A DNA stretch of 64,000 bases from Thalassotalea agarivorans. Lineage in GTDB: Bacteria > Pseudomonadota > Gammaproteobacteria > Enterobacterales > Alteromonadaceae. Location of the stretch: NCBI RefSeq assembly GCF_030295955.1, contig NZ_AP027363.1, forward strand, positions 1,550,001-1,614,000. The letters run 5' to 3'. The notes below the pieces were generated by a model. It was not told where the DNA came from, ran no database searches, and saw only the letters and a program-made list of their open reading frames with translations. The position numbers and the translations under genes are program-made. Below are positions 26,495 to 36,463 of this stretch, in pieces; positions within the stretch are counted from its first letter, which is position 1; the number at the start of each line of letters is the position of its first letter.

Positions 26495-27535
26495 CTAACG
26501 ACCTTTGAGTTTTTTTGCAGTTTGTTGTGTGCGTTTGTAATATTTGCCTAGCGCTTTGTCATCGGCGCGCTTTTGCGCCATAGTCGCGCTATTTCTTTGT
26601 TCTTCACGCAGCAATTTAAAGTAATTATTGAGTCTACGTTCGTCTATTTCACCGTCTTGCAGCGCTTGTTGCACTTTACAGCCTGGCTCATTGCTGTGTG
26701 AGCAGTTTACAAACTTACAACTAGCAGCCAAACGCGCGATATCAGCAAATGTTGTTTCAATCCCTTCTTGGCTATCAACCAATTGAATTTCGCGCATCCC
26801 TGGCGTATCTAAAAGCCAAGCACCACCAGGTAATTTAACTAGTGCTCGGGATGTAGTAGTGTGACGACCTTTACTATCATCTTCACGGATACCGCCCGTT
26901 TTTTGGCTAAATGATTGTGTTAACGTATTGGTTAGGGTTGATTTTCCGACACCCGATGAACCAAGAAGAACGGCGGTATTGCCCGGTTGCAACCAGGGCA
27001 ACAATTGCTCTACGTCGCTACTATCAAGACAATTAATCACAAAAACATGTTCTACCGAGGCTAGGGCATGGACGCTAGCTAAGTTTTGTTGATAGTCACT
27101 CACTAGATCAGCTTTGGTCAGCAAAACCACAGTATCAACATGAGCTTCATTCCCTAATGCCAAAAAACGCTCTAATCGACTTAGATTAAAATCGTTGTTG
27201 AGTGACATCATCACAAATGCAGTATTTACATTAGCTGCAATGTGCTGCTTCTCTAATTTTGATCCTGGCGCCTTTCGAGCAAATGATGATTGTCGTTCAA
27301 GCAAAGCTACATAATGATTATCTTTATCAAGTAACAGCCAATCACCGACAACAATAGCTGGCATATTTGGTGTAATGGGTATCACCACGTCATCTTCACC
27401 CGTGAACGCAATAAGCTGGCTTCTATGTTGCGCTATAACGCGGGCACCAACGTTTTGTTCAAACTGTTCAAAGTCTAACTGTTGTTGAAAAAAGGGCGTC
27501 CAACCCAGTGGTGTAAGTAATGAGTAATCGATCAT
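26495..27535 (-). CDS. rsgA: Small-subunit ribosome biogenesis GTPase RsgA
   Basis: Circularly permuted GTPase that releases maturation factors from the 30S subunit. 346 residues: an OB-fold (about 30-85), then G4 (TKADL, 140-144) before G1 (GSSGVGKS, 192-199) and G3 (DTPGMRE), the permuted order. A C-terminal zinc domain has CKFVNCSHSNEPGC, and a basic tail ends in KKLKGR. Length is near E. coli RsgA (350). It is transcribed alone, divergent from the hydrolase gene. Confidence 0.95.
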   Translation of the reverse strand: MIDYSLLTPLGWTPFFQQQLDFEQFEQNVGARVIAQHRSQLIAFTGEDDVVIPITPNMPAIVVGDWLLLDKDNHYVALLERQSSFARKAPGSKLEKQHIAANVNTAFVMMSLNNDFNLSRLERFLALGNEAHVDTVVLLTKADLVSDYQQNLASVHALASVEHVFVINCLDSSDVEQLLPWLQPGNTAVLLGSSGVGKSTLTNTLTQSFSQKTGGIREDDSKGRHTTTSRALVKLPGGAWLLDTPGMREIQLVDSQEGIETTFADIARLAASCKFVNCSHSNEPGCKVQQALQDGEIDERRLNNYFKLLREEQRNSATMAQKRADDKALGKYYKRTQQTAKKLKGR

Positions 27536-27625
27536 ATTGTGCGCTTAACTAAACTTTTTGTTGCCAATCTAGCGTATTAACTATTAATTTAACTATACGC
27601 CAATTTAGGAAAATATCTAAAAATC

Positions 27626-28579
27626 ATGAATTTAAAGCTTTCATCGACGCAATTGAGTATGCTCCTACTACTATGCTTGAGCCTATTCGGCTGCCAAAAT
27701 GCGGATGCAAAAGGAGAGTCTGTTACCTACAAAGGTATTGTTGCGACTTACTTTGCAGCAGACGCGCCTGTGACTGAGCGCGTGGTGTTGGTCTTTGGTG
27801 GCAGTGGCGGTGGGATATACACAGCAAATCGTATGGCTAACACCTTTTCAAAATCTGGTGTTAATGCGATGGCGGTCGCCTATTTTGGCGTACAAGGTCT
27901 GCCACAACAATTGGCAAATATTGATTTAAACTATTTTGAAAAAGCTTTTGAATATGTAGTAAGTAAAAAAGGGATTTCAAGAGAGAAGATAGCGTTAATG
28001 GGCATATCAAGAGGTGCTGAATTAGCACTACTCTTAGGATCAACCTATCAGATAGGCCCTGTAGTAGCTTATGCTCCTAGCTCAGTGTTATGGGGACCAT
28101 GTTGCAATGACTTTCCCTCTGGTACGGTAGGGTGGCAATACAACGAAAAGCCCTTACCACATGCTCGACAATTGCCGTATCAACAACCAAATGAAAATGA
28201 ATATCATGGCACGCCGCAATTTATGAAAAGTCTTCAAGGGCAGGATTTAAGCGCCGCAACAATCAAGGTGGAAAACATACCCAGAGGCATAATACTCGTA
28301 AGTGGCGAAGACGATCAGCTTTGGCCTTCAACTTTTATGGCTAACCAAATCATGGATAGACTACATGCTAAGCAGTACAAGTATCCGTTCAAGCATTTAA
28401 GTTATGAAGGAGCAGGGCACGTAATATCCCCTGGTGCTAGGAGTAACATTCAGCGAAGCACGCTAGCCAATGGCTACGTCATTATCATGGGCGGAAGCAG
28501 CGCAGCTAATGCGAAAGCGCAACAAGATAGTTGGCCACAAGTGATCGAATTTATAAGCAGTAAACAATTAATGGAGTGA
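27626..28579 (+). CDS. Lipoprotein with acyl-CoA thioester hydrolase/BAAT C-terminal-like alpha/beta hydrolase domain
   Basis: 317 residues. A lipoprotein signal (lipobox LSLFGC, Cys at 23) places it in the envelope. The rest is an alpha/beta hydrolase of the BAAT C-terminal type: VLVFGGSGGG near residue 54, a nucleophile elbow GISRGAEL (Ser as nucleophile), YAPSSVLWG, the acid residue in SGEDDQLWPS, and the catalytic His in YEGAGHVISP. In bacteria such proteins hydrolyse thioesters or esters, but the substrate of this one cannot be told. No operon partner: rsgA diverges upstream and the next gene downstream is convergent. Confidence 0.75.
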   Translation: MNLKLSSTQLSMLLLLCLSLFGCQNADAKGESVTYKGIVATYFAADAPVTERVVLVFGGSGGGIYTANRMANTFSKSGVNAMAVAYFGVQGLPQQLANIDLNYFEKAFEYVVSKKGISREKIALMGISRGAELALLLGSTYQIGPVVAYAPSSVLWGPCCNDFPSGTVGWQYNEKPLPHARQLPYQQPNENEYHGTPQFMKSLQGQDLSAATIKVENIPRGIILVSGEDDQLWPSTFMANQIMDRLHAKQYKYPFKHLSYEGAGHVISPGARSNIQRSTLANGYVIIMGGSSAANAKAQQDSWPQVIEFISSKQLME

Positions 28580-28604
28580 CAAAAAAGTCACATTAAGGTC
28601 TGTT

Positions 28605-29084
28605 TTAGATGCTGCCTGCTTTGCATTTGGGCAATTGCTCGCGTGACGCTTTAAACCTGTAATAGTTTAGTTCTTTAGTCTTAACATCAGAAACAACGTC
28701 ACCTGTATCGTGATCTTGTATCCAAATAGAGATTGATTTACCTTTCAATTCACGATTAAGCATATAACGCTTGCCAGATGATAAATTGACGTCAAATTTC
28801 ACATAGGCGACGCGCAAACTGTTTGGCGTATCAGGTTTATATATACTTGCTTTAACCCACAACAAATGATTACCACCAGGGTAACGTCGAGGACCAAACT
28901 ACGAAGTAACTTTCTTTTTATGGCATAACAAATGTATAAGTTCGATTGGAGAGCTAACTTCCCGCGAAAAATTTTCAAAGTAAAAATGTTGTTCTTGATT
29001 CTTTATAGACAAAGGAATTGCATGGTTTTGAAACAAAAACGTAGACGCCACGACGAACACTAAAAATACCGTAGAAACTTTCAT
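28605..29084 (-). pseudogene. Secreted protein gene interrupted by one in-frame amber codon
   Basis: Starting from the ATG at 29084 (AAGGAG 6 bp before it) the frame encodes a signal peptide (MKVSTVFLVFVVAST...) and about 60 residues. It then meets TAG at 28899-28901. The same frame continues without another stop to 28605, through FGPRRYPGGNHLLWVKASIY and a beta-rich domain with GKRYMLN and WIQDHDTGDVV. Removing the TAG restores one protein of about 159 residues; no frameshift is involved. The downstream part looks like real coding sequence and starts in mid-domain, so the simplest reading is a recent nonsense mutation. Stop readthrough or a sequencing error are alternatives. The family was not recognised; small envelope proteins with this PG-x-H-x-L pattern are common in marine Gammaproteobacteria. 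Confidence 0.7.
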
Positions 29085-29221
29085 CAGGCACTCCTTTGAT
29101 TTTGTATGATTCAAATACATACTAACGACTTATATTCGTCTTAATTTTGTGAACGCACTTTTCTGTGTAATACTGCTTAACAGTCTAAAATATAAGCAGA
29201 AAAAAGGGTTAGTGCAATCTT

Positions 29222-29695
29222 ATGGAAAATACAAAAGTAAATTCATTATTATTTGTTTGTATGGGAAATATCTGTCGCTCGCCTACAGCTGAAGCGGTTT
29301 TTAGACACAAAGCGCAGGAACAAAATGTTGAACTAACCATAGATTCTGCCGGTACCATAGCGTCTCATCGCGGTGAAAAGCCCGACAGACGGAGCCAAAA
29401 AGCGGGCATTGCTAGAGGTTATAGTTTTGACGGTATTAGAGCGAGGCAAGCTGTAGCGCAAGACTTTTACGATTTTGACATGATCCTTGCGATGGACAAG
29501 TACAATGTCGAGGAGTTAAAGAAAATAGCGCCAGAAGGATTAGCTCATAAAATAACTTTGTTCTGTGAATTTGCTAAAAACTACAAAGATGATGAAGTGC
29601 CAGATCCTTATTATGGCGGCGCGAAAGGATTTGAGTTTGTACTAGATTTAATAGAAGACGCTAGCGACGGCTTATTAGCGTCACTAGCGTCATAA
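29222..29695 (+). CDS. Low-molecular-weight protein-tyrosine phosphatase family protein
   Basis: 157 residues. The P-loop CMGNICRS starts with the nucleophile Cys13, with Arg19 binding phosphate, and the general acid is Asp128 in VPDPYYGG. All catalytic residues are present. Substrates could be phosphotyrosine proteins such as exopolysaccharide kinases, or small phosphoesters. No kinase or polysaccharide genes are adjacent, so it is more likely a stand-alone housekeeping copy. Confidence 0.92.
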   Translation: MENTKVNSLLFVCMGNICRSPTAEAVFRHKAQEQNVELTIDSAGTIASHRGEKPDRRSQKAGIARGYSFDGIRARQAVAQDFYDFDMILAMDKYNVEELKKIAPEGLAHKITLFCEFAKNYKDDEVPDPYYGGAKGFEFVLDLIEDASDGLLASLAS

Positions 29696-29699
29696 AAAA

Positions 29700-29735
29700 C
29701 ATGCCAGCTTAACCATGTTAGGCTGGCCGTTTTAT
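29700..29735. terminator. Terminator between the phosphatase and the choice-of-anchor-I lipoprotein gene
   Basis: GCCAGC-TTAAC-CAT-GTTAG-GCTGGC, a long stem with one internal mismatch, followed by CGTTTTATT. An A run on the left may make it work in both directions. Confidence 0.7.
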
Positions 29736-31582
29736 TACTTTTGTGTTACTTGATAAACAGTAACAGTACCGCTTACTTCGTTACCCACAATTAATAAGGC
29801 TTCACCATTTGGACTATTTTGTTGTTCAACAAAATAAATCGACTCAGGTCCTAAATCGCCAGCAAGATCAGCATTGGCACAATCCATACCTTCCGTGACA
29901 TCACAGGGGTTGCTAAGATCATCATCTAATTCGTAACTTACGGTGTAGTCTCTGTTGTTAAAATACTGCACAAAACGGGCGTCAAAAGGACTGGTTACGT
30001 CATAAACGAAGAATTCACTTGAGCGCTCTAAGCCAATAAAACTGTAGGTTTTATCTCCTATTGTGCCTATAGCTAACGCTTCTGGTTCGCCACCTTTGTC
30101 GTCAGAACGATTGTCACCCTTATTTTCTGTGTGTGTACTGTTAAAGTTATTGCCTAAAACAGCCGCGGCGATTTTTTCAAAGTCATCACCAGAATCAAAC
30201 ACTAAGTTGCCATGTTGATCCCAAATAGAAAACGATCTCGCGCCATAGGCATACAAGGCCTCGTAAACACCATTGTTATCGGCATCGCCCATCGCAGTTG
30301 TTACTTTTAGTCGGCCAAGACCGTCACTGCCACCTGTTTCATCATATAAGCGTTGTAATGCATCGCTCAATGTTAGGTTAAGTTCGTCAGGGTCAATGAT
30401 ATCTTTAACGCGAACTTCTTCAGAGTAACCATCGTAGTCTCTCGCATCGCCTTCGTTTGCGCTGACGATAAAACTCGAACCTTGCCATTGGTACGTCGCA
30501 ATAGTGTCTGGCTGATACATGCCATAAACATTGTTTAAACGTCTAAAGGAGGGGATTTCATCCTTGTTTGTATAGTCGATGTCAAAGTCGCCCCAATGCT
30601 TGTAGCCAAGCGGTTTTATTTCGATAGTGCCATTGTCTATATCGATACGCCCAATAGCATTGTTTTCTTGAAAAGAGACATAAGCGGTTTTACTGTCGTG
30701 AGCAACTGCTATGTATTCTGGCTCCAAACTTTGGGCTAGTGTAGTCCCCGCAGGACCTGCAAGCTTAAGTCCTGCATTGATTAATAAACCCTTGCGCTTG
30801 TCATCAGTGTCATAATCTGTTGCAGCGAGTAGATCGGAACTAAACACAATATCGCTGGTTAAATTAATCGTGCTAGCTTCTTTTGCTATAACGCCATCTG
30901 CAATATCGATAACACTAATACTACCTTCAGGGTCATTGCTGTAATCACTATTGGGTTCACCTTCATTGGCAACCAACACATAGTTGCCATTTGGCGCAAA
31001 TGTCACCATGTCGGGTAAAGGGCCAACGGCTACTGCGTGCATAAAACTGCCTTGACCAGCATCGTCTAACTCGTAGAAAAGCACCGCACCTTTGTCTTGT
31101 TTGGTGCTCGCTGCAACAGCAATTGCTAGTACATTGCCATGTATTGCAATTGAATTCGCGCCGCCTAAGGTCATTTTTTCATTGCTATTACCTACAACAA
31201 CATCAACTTCAGCGGCAAAGGTAAACTGTTGCGATGAAAGGGTGCTGGCACTTGTTGGATTGGCAATAGACTCATTTGGTAAATTGGCAAGAGAAATCAC
31301 TTCAATGGCATTTTGATCACCATTCACTGCAAAAGCTGATTGTGAAGCTTGGTGGAACTGGACAATCTCAGCAGCACTTTTACCTAAAACTTCTTCATCA
31401 CCCGTTTTAAATCGACCGACAATAGCAATATCCAATTGTGGACTACCATTCTTACCATCAATGCCATTAATACCATTAACGCCGTCGATACCCGCTTGAC
31501 CGTCTAAGCCATCATCGCCATCACAAGCGGTGAGGGCAAAAACAGCACTTAATGCTAAGGCAATTATCTTCTTGTTATACAT
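29735..31582 (-). CDS. Choice-of-anchor I family lipoprotein with collagen-like N-terminus
   Basis: 615 residues. A lipobox FALTAC puts the acylated Cys at 20. A short collagen-like stretch of Gly-X-Y triplets (GLDGQAGIDGVNG and on, about residues 24-46) follows as a linker. The large remaining domain is a beta-propeller-like repeat protein with motifs such as VVGNSNEKMTLGG, MVTFAPNGNYVLVANEGEPN, YISVIDIADG-type blades (here SISVIDIADG), SANEGDARDYDGYSEE and GGEPEALAIGTIGDKTYSFIGLERSS. This matches the choice-of-anchor I domain family, found in secreted and surface proteins and sometimes labelled alkaline phosphatase-like. Enzyme function is not established. It is transcribed alone. Confidence 0.8.
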   Translation of the reverse strand: MYNKKIIALALSAVFALTACDGDDGLDGQAGIDGVNGINGIDGKNGSPQLDIAIVGRFKTGDEEVLGKSAAEIVQFHQASQSAFAVNGDQNAIEVISLANLPNESIANPTSASTLSSQQFTFAAEVDVVVGNSNEKMTLGGANSIAIHGNVLAIAVAASTKQDKGAVLFYELDDAGQGSFMHAVAVGPLPDMVTFAPNGNYVLVANEGEPNSDYSNDPEGSISVIDIADGVIAKEASTINLTSDIVFSSDLLAATDYDTDDKRKGLLINAGLKLAGPAGTTLAQSLEPEYIAVAHDSKTAYVSFQENNAIGRIDIDNGTIEIKPLGYKHWGDFDIDYTNKDEIPSFRRLNNVYGMYQPDTIATYQWQGSSFIVSANEGDARDYDGYSEEVRVKDIIDPDELNLTLSDALQRLYDETGGSDGLGRLKVTTAMGDADNNGVYEALYAYGARSFSIWDQHGNLVFDSGDDFEKIAAAVLGNNFNSTHTENKGDNRSDDKGGEPEALAIGTIGDKTYSFIGLERSSEFFVYDVTSPFDARFVQYFNNRDYTVSYELDDDLSNPCDVTEGMDCANADLAGDLGPESIYFVEQQNSPNGEALLIVGNEVSGTVTVYQVTQK

Positions 31583-31692
31583 GTTTATTCCTTAAATTGT
31601 TAAAAACACCAAAAAGGTAAAGAAATAAAATGAAGGTTAGGTGACAAAAAAGGGAAAGTTTTTTTACCGTTTAATGGCAAAACGATGAACAT

Positions 31693-31722
31693 AAAAAAAG
31701 GTTAGCCAAGCTAACCTTTTTA
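31693..31722. terminator. Terminator downstream of the AroH-like gene
   Basis: GGTTAGC-CAA-GCTAACC with seven A on the left (a U tract for the minus-strand transcript) and T run on the right. It separates the AroH-like gene from the lipoprotein gene. Confidence 0.88.
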
Positions 31723-31745
31723 TAAATTTCGCATGCTGATGTGCG

Positions 31746-32780
31746 TTAAGCTGTTGCTAAAGTCGCTAACAGTTTTTCTGTTTCTTCAAGGTCAATACAA
31801 GCATCTGTAATGCTTTGACCATAGTTTAGTGGTGTATCGGGCAATACTTTTTGATTACCTTCTTTGATAAAGCTTTCAATCATCACTCCGCAAACGCCTG
31901 TTTGGCCTTGCGATATTTGCTCAGCAAGCGACTGCGCCACTAAAATTTGCTTGGTATGATCTTTAAAGCTATTGCCATGGCTACAATCAACCATAATGCG
32001 CGTGTTAATGTCAGCAAGCTTTAAAGCTTTAAAAGTACGCTCTACGTCTTCAGGATAAAAGTTTGGGCTTTTACCGCCACGAAGGATTACGTGGGCGTGT
32101 GGGTTACCGTGCGTTTGATAAATACACATTTGGCCTGATTTATCTGGCGAATAAAGTACATGAGGCACACTAGATGCTTTAATGGCATCAATTGCTATTT
32201 GGATGTTGCCATCAGTACCATTTTTGAAGCCCACAGGACAAGACAATGCCGAAGCAAGTTCTCTGTGCACCTGGCTCTCTGTTGTACGAGCACCGATAGC
32301 TCCCCAACTAATAAGATCTGAAATATATTGACCGGTGACCATATCGAGAAATTCTGTTGCCGCAGGCAGACCAAGCTTATTAATTTCAAGCAGTAATTTA
32401 CGGGCCAGCACTAAGCCTTTGGCGACGTTAAATGACTTGTCTAAATCAGGATCACTTATTAAGCCTTTCCAACCAACAGTTGTGCGTGGCTTTTCAAAAT
32501 AAACGCGCATGGTGATAAACAGTTTATCAGCATACTTTTCTTGTAGTGGCTTAAGGCGTTTTGCATAGTCAATTGCTGCGTCAACGTCATGGATTGAGCA
32601 AGGGCCTACAACAACTAATAAGCGATCGTCTTTACCAGTAATAATGTTTTCAATGGTCTTGCGACTCTCAAGAATAAAATTAGCCGTGTCTTCAGACAAA
32701 GGTATCTCTTGAGCCAACTGTGCTGGCGTCGCTAAATGATCAATTAACGAGGTTCTTAACTCGTCTGTTTTAATGCTCAT
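31746..32780 (-). CDS. aroH: 3-deoxy-7-phosphoheptulonate (DAHP) synthase, AroH-like
   Basis: Second class I DAHP synthase of the window. From the ATG at 32780 it has 344 residues and begins MSIKTDELRTSLIDHLATPAQLA, which resembles E. coli AroH (NRTDELRTARIESLVTPAEL), not AroG or AroF. Further AroH-like traits are GLISDPDL and LDMVTGQYISDLISWG, and SPDKSGQMCIYQ. Tryptophan sensitivity is therefore expected by family. The frame is open to an ATG at 32813, but the family alignment supports the inner start; AGAGGA lies 13 bp before it, rather far. No TrpR operator was recognised upstream. It faces no neighbour in an operon. Confidence 0.92.
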   Translation of the reverse strand: MSIKTDELRTSLIDHLATPAQLAQEIPLSEDTANFILESRKTIENIITGKDDRLLVVVGPCSIHDVDAAIDYAKRLKPLQEKYADKLFITMRVYFEKPRTTVGWKGLISDPDLDKSFNVAKGLVLARKLLLEINKLGLPAATEFLDMVTGQYISDLISWGAIGARTTESQVHRELASALSCPVGFKNGTDGNIQIAIDAIKASSVPHVLYSPDKSGQMCIYQTHGNPHAHVILRGGKSPNFYPEDVERTFKALKLADINTRIMVDCSHGNSFKDHTKQILVAQSLAEQISQGQTGVCGVMIESFIKEGNQKVLPDTPLNYGQSITDACIDLEETEKLLATLATA

Positions 32781-32927
32781 GTAAGGCAGTGAGTCCTCTA
32801 TGTACGTATACATTGATTAAGTTGCGCTAATATAGTGCAAATAGCGCCTAAATGAAATAAAACAGACGAATAAATCGATAGATTCAAGGGTTATATATAA
32901 GCAAGAATTGTTACCAGATATCAGAAA

Positions 32928-33737
32928 TTAGTATTTATGACGTTTGATACCCGTTTCAGTTAGAATTTTGGCGCTTATTTCTTCAATACTCAAATGAGTA
33001 GTATTAAGGAATTTTAACCGTTCTTTTTTGTACAGCTTTTCGACTTCTCTAAGTTCCATTCTACATTGTCTTGCAGAGCTGTATTTGCTATTGGCCATCC
33101 GGCCACCACGTATTTCAATTAAGCGCTGTGCATCAATGGTTAAGCCAAATAACTTTTTCTTATGCGCTTTTAAAAAAGGGGGCAGGCGTAGCTCATCCAT
33201 ATCATCATCTGTAAACGGGTAGTTGGCTACTTTCACGCCGTATTGCAAAGCTAGGTAAAGGGAAGTCGGCGTTTTACCAGAGCGAGAGACTCCAACAAGT
33301 ATAATATCGGCATGCTCATAGTTGTTTACGTTGGCGCCATCGTCATTAACAAGGGCATAATTAACTGCATCAATTCGGTGGTCGTAAGAGTTTTCGTGAA
33401 TACTATGCGTCCTGTGTGTTTTTGGAACGGCTTGTATACCTAGTGCTTGTTCTAATGGCGATACAAAATGCTCTAGAAAATTATAAATAAGTGCATCGGA
33501 AGCGTCGATGATTTGCTTTAACTCCTCATCAACAAAGGTATAGAACACGATAGGCTTCTCGCCGGATTCTTTAAAGGCTTTATTGAGTTTGGTTTTTACT
33601 TCTTCAGCCTTTTCTTTGTTTTCAACAAATGAAATGGTGTGTTGGCTGAACGACATCGGGAACATAGACAACAATGCATGACCAAAAACTTCCGCGGTTA
33701 TGGCGGTACCATCGGATATAAAAAAAGCTGATCTCAT
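32928..33737 (-). CDS. ppsR: PEP synthase regulatory protein (kinase/pyrophosphorylase)
   Basis: Controls PEP synthase by ADP-dependent phosphorylation of a threonine and phosphate-dependent dephosphorylation. 269 residues. The start MRSAFFISDGTAITAEVFGHALL is family-typical and the P-loop GVSRSGKT lies at 149-156. The segments VANYPFTDDDMDELRLP and GLTIDAQRLIEIR complete the DUF299 pattern. It diverges from ppsA, its target, across 207 bp. Confidence 0.94.
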   Translation of the reverse strand: MRSAFFISDGTAITAEVFGHALLSMFPMSFSQHTISFVENKEKAEEVKTKLNKAFKESGEKPIVFYTFVDEELKQIIDASDALIYNFLEHFVSPLEQALGIQAVPKTHRTHSIHENSYDHRIDAVNYALVNDDGANVNNYEHADIILVGVSRSGKTPTSLYLALQYGVKVANYPFTDDDMDELRLPPFLKAHKKKLFGLTIDAQRLIEIRGGRMANSKYSSARQCRMELREVEKLYKKERLKFLNTTHLSIEEISAKILTETGIKRHKY

Positions 33738-33944
33738 AAGGAGTTATACGTATATACGGTTGCGTGTAAACATATTAGCGCAAGCAAAAGTAAATAAAAA
33801 TAGAATTTACACTGAAAATTTACAAAATGACTTTCAGTTTGCTGCGCTCGCGTTGTACAATTGCGCCGTCGTTTAAGTTTGGCGCTTGCGGCAAAATAAA
33901 CTACATTGAAATAAACACGTAATCATTCCTATTGGAGAAATACG

Positions 33945-36320
33945 GTGCAGGAAAATATCCTTTGGTATCAGCAGCTTGGCATGAATGATGTTGAGCGCGT
34001 AGGTGGTAAAAACGCGTCTTTGGGCGAGATGATTTCAAATCTAGCTAACATGGGCGTACAAGTACCAGGTGGTTTTGCAACAACAGCACATGCGTTTAAC
34101 GAGTTTTTAGAGCAAAGTGGTCTAAACGCAAAAATTTACGAATTACTTAATGCCTTAGACGTAGACGATGTAAACGCCCTTGCAAAATGCGGTACAACAA
34201 TACGTCAATGGATCATCGATACGCCATTTTTGCCGCATATGCTGCAAGATTTGGAACAAGCTTATAACGAGCTAGCAGGTGAGTTTGGCGAGCAAGCGTC
34301 ATTTGCCGTGCGCTCTTCTGCTACAGCCGAAGACATGCCAGATGCTTCGTTTGCAGGCCAACAAGAAACTTTCCTGAACGTTAAAGGCCTAGATGCCGTG
34401 CTTACAGCTGTTAAGCATGTGTTTGCATCTTTATTTAATGATAGAGCGATTTCTTACCGCGTTCACCAAGGTTACGACCACGAAGGTGTTGCGTTGTCAG
34501 CTGGCATTCAACGTATGGTGCGAAGCGATATTGCATCGTCAGGAGTGATGTTTTCGATTGATACGGAATCAGGCTTTGAAGATGTTGTTTTCATTACATC
34601 AAGCTATGGCCTTGGCGAAATGGTAGTGCAAGGTGCTGTTAATCCTGACGAATTTTACGTACACAAACCAACATTAGCAGCAGGCAAACCGTCTGTAGTG
34701 CGCCGTAACTTGGGCAGTAAAGCGATAAAAATGGTCTATGCCGATACCCAAGAGCACGGTAAACAAGTAGAAATTATTGATGTAGATTCAGCATTATCTA
34801 ATCAATTTTCACTGTCTGATGCTGAAGTTGAGGCGTTGGCAAAACAAGCCGTTATCATCGCTGAGCATTACGGACGCCCTATGGATATCGAATGGGCCAA
34901 AGACGGTTTAGATGGTCAGTTATATATCGTGCAAGCGCGCCCTGAAACCGTTAAAAGTCGTGAAAGTGCCAATGTAATGGAACAATTTCAATTACAAGGC
35001 AGTGCGGACATTATTTGTGAAGGTCGCTCGATTGGTCACAAAATTGGTGCAGGTACAGCAAAAGTACTTGATTCGTTGTCGGACATGGACAAAATCCAAG
35101 AAGGTGACGTGTTAGTAACCGACATGACCGATCCTGATTGGGAACCTATTATGAAACGCGCCTCTGCCATTGTTACTAATCGTGGCGGTAGAACGTGTCA
35201 TGCAGCGATTATTGCGCGTGAAATGGGTATTCCAGCCGTTGTAGGTTGTGGTGATGCGACGAGCAAAATTAAGCACGGCGATGAGGTTACCGTAAGCTGC
35301 GCAGAGGGTGATACCGGTTTTATTTATAACGGTAAGCTAGATTTCTCCGTTACCACATCTGAAATAGATTCAATGCCAGAAATCCCGTTCAAAATAATGA
35401 TGAACGTTGGTAACCCAGACCGAGCTTTTGGTTTTGCAAAATTGCCTCACGCAGGTATTGGCTTGGCGCGTCTTGAATTTATTATCAATAAAATGATTGG
35501 CGTGCATCCTAAGGCACTCCTTAACTACGATCAGCAAACGAGTGATGTAAAAGAAGAAATAGATGACATCATCGCAGGATATGAAAGTCCTGTTGAATTC
35601 TACATCGCTAAACTGACAGAAGGTATTTCGACACTTGCAGCGGCTTACGCGCCAGAAAAAGTGATCGTGCGTATGTCTGATTTTAAATCGAATGAATACG
35701 CCAACTTAGTTGGTGGAGATGTTTACGAGCCTGACGAAGAAAACCCAATGATAGGTTATCGCGGTGCTGCTCGTTATATTTCTGAAGACTTTAGAGATTG
35801 TTTTGCATTGGAATGTGAAGCGATCAAGCGCGTACGCAACGTAATGGGCCTTACAAATGTAGAGATTATGATCCCATTTGTAAGAACCTTAGAAGAAGGT
35901 CAAGCGGTTATCGATATCCTCGAAAGCTTCGGGCTGAAACGTGGTGAGAATGGTTTACGCGTTATCATGATGTGTGAATTGCCATCAAACGCGCTACTTG
36001 CTGATGAGTTTTTAGATATCTTTGACGGTTTCTCTATTGGTTCAAATGATTTAACGCAATTAACCCTGGGTTTAGATAGAGACTCTGGTTTGATCGCGCA
36101 TTTGTTTGACGAAAGAAACCCAGCCATTAAAAAGCTTTTAGCCATGGCTATTAAGGCCTGTAAAGCGCGTGGTAAATACGTTGGTATATGTGGTCAGGGA
36201 CCTTCTGATCACGAAGATTTCGCCGCATGGTTGGTAGAACAGGGGATTGACAGTGTTTCTCTTAATCCTGACACCGTATTGTCTACTTGGTTGTACTTAG
36301 CGGATAAGTACAGCGCATAG
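33945..36320 (+). CDS. ppsA: Phosphoenolpyruvate synthase
   Basis: Makes PEP from pyruvate and ATP (products AMP and phosphate) for gluconeogenesis. 791 residues (E. coli 792). An ATP-grasp N-terminal domain ([34 protein letters not shown]) leads to the phosphohistidine domain with catalytic His419 in [10 protein letters not shown], and a C-terminal PEP/pyruvate barrel ([33 protein letters not shown]). It starts with GTG, with GGAG 7 bp upstream. It faces its regulator ppsR. The nearby DAHP synthases also use PEP. A strong terminator follows. Confidence 0.96.
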   Translation: MQENILWYQQLGMNDVERVGGKNASLGEMISNLANMGVQVPGGFATTAHAFNEFLEQSGLNAKIYELLNALDVDDVNALAKCGTTIRQWIIDTPFLPHMLQDLEQAYNELAGEFGEQASFAVRSSATAEDMPDASFAGQQETFLNVKGLDAVLTAVKHVFASLFNDRAISYRVHQGYDHEGVALSAGIQRMVRSDIASSGVMFSIDTESGFEDVVFITSSYGLGEMVVQGAVNPDEFYVHKPTLAAGKPSVVRRNLGSKAIKMVYADTQEHGKQVEIIDVDSALSNQFSLSDAEVEALAKQAVIIAEHYGRPMDIEWAKDGLDGQLYIVQARPETVKSRESANVMEQFQLQGSADIICEGRSIGHKIGAGTAKVLDSLSDMDKIQEGDVLVTDMTDPDWEPIMKRASAIVTNRGGRTCHAAIIAREMGIPAVVGCGDATSKIKHGDEVTVSCAEGDTGFIYNGKLDFSVTTSEIDSMPEIPFKIMMNVGNPDRAFGFAKLPHAGIGLARLEFIINKMIGVHPKALLNYDQQTSDVKEEIDDIIAGYESPVEFYIAKLTEGISTLAAAYAPEKVIVRMSDFKSNEYANLVGGDVYEPDEENPMIGYRGAARYISEDFRDCFALECEAIKRVRNVMGLTNVEIMIPFVRTLEEGQAVIDILESFGLKRGENGLRVIMMCELPSNALLADEFLDIFDGFSIGSNDLTQLTLGLDRDSGLIAHLFDERNPAIKKLLAMAIKACKARGKYVGICGQGPSDHEDFAAWLVEQGIDSVSLNPDTVLSTWLYLADKYSA

Positions 36321-36349
36321 CACAGCGTTAATACGTTATAGCAACATAA

Positions 36350-36387
36350 AAGCCTAAGAATTAAAAAGTTCTTAGGCTTTTTTTTTC
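36350..36387 (+). terminator. Terminator after ppsA
   Basis: AGCCTAAGAA, 8-base loop, TTCTTAGGCT, then eight T; 10-bp perfect stem. Confidence 0.92.
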
Positions 36388-36463
36388 AACCACACTCTTT
36401 GTAAAAAATGCATGATATACTCATGCTAATTTACAGCTTTTACCTGATAGTTTCGTTTTATCT

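Noticed and set aside
32781-32927. TrpR operator upstream of the AroH-like gene
   Set aside because: I looked for the CTAGTTAACTAG core and found nothing close; ATGTA-N4-TACAT near 32800 is too weak.
33749-33758. CGTATATACG palindrome upstream of ppsR
   Set aside because: Ten bases, partly AT alternation; expected by chance in a region of this size.
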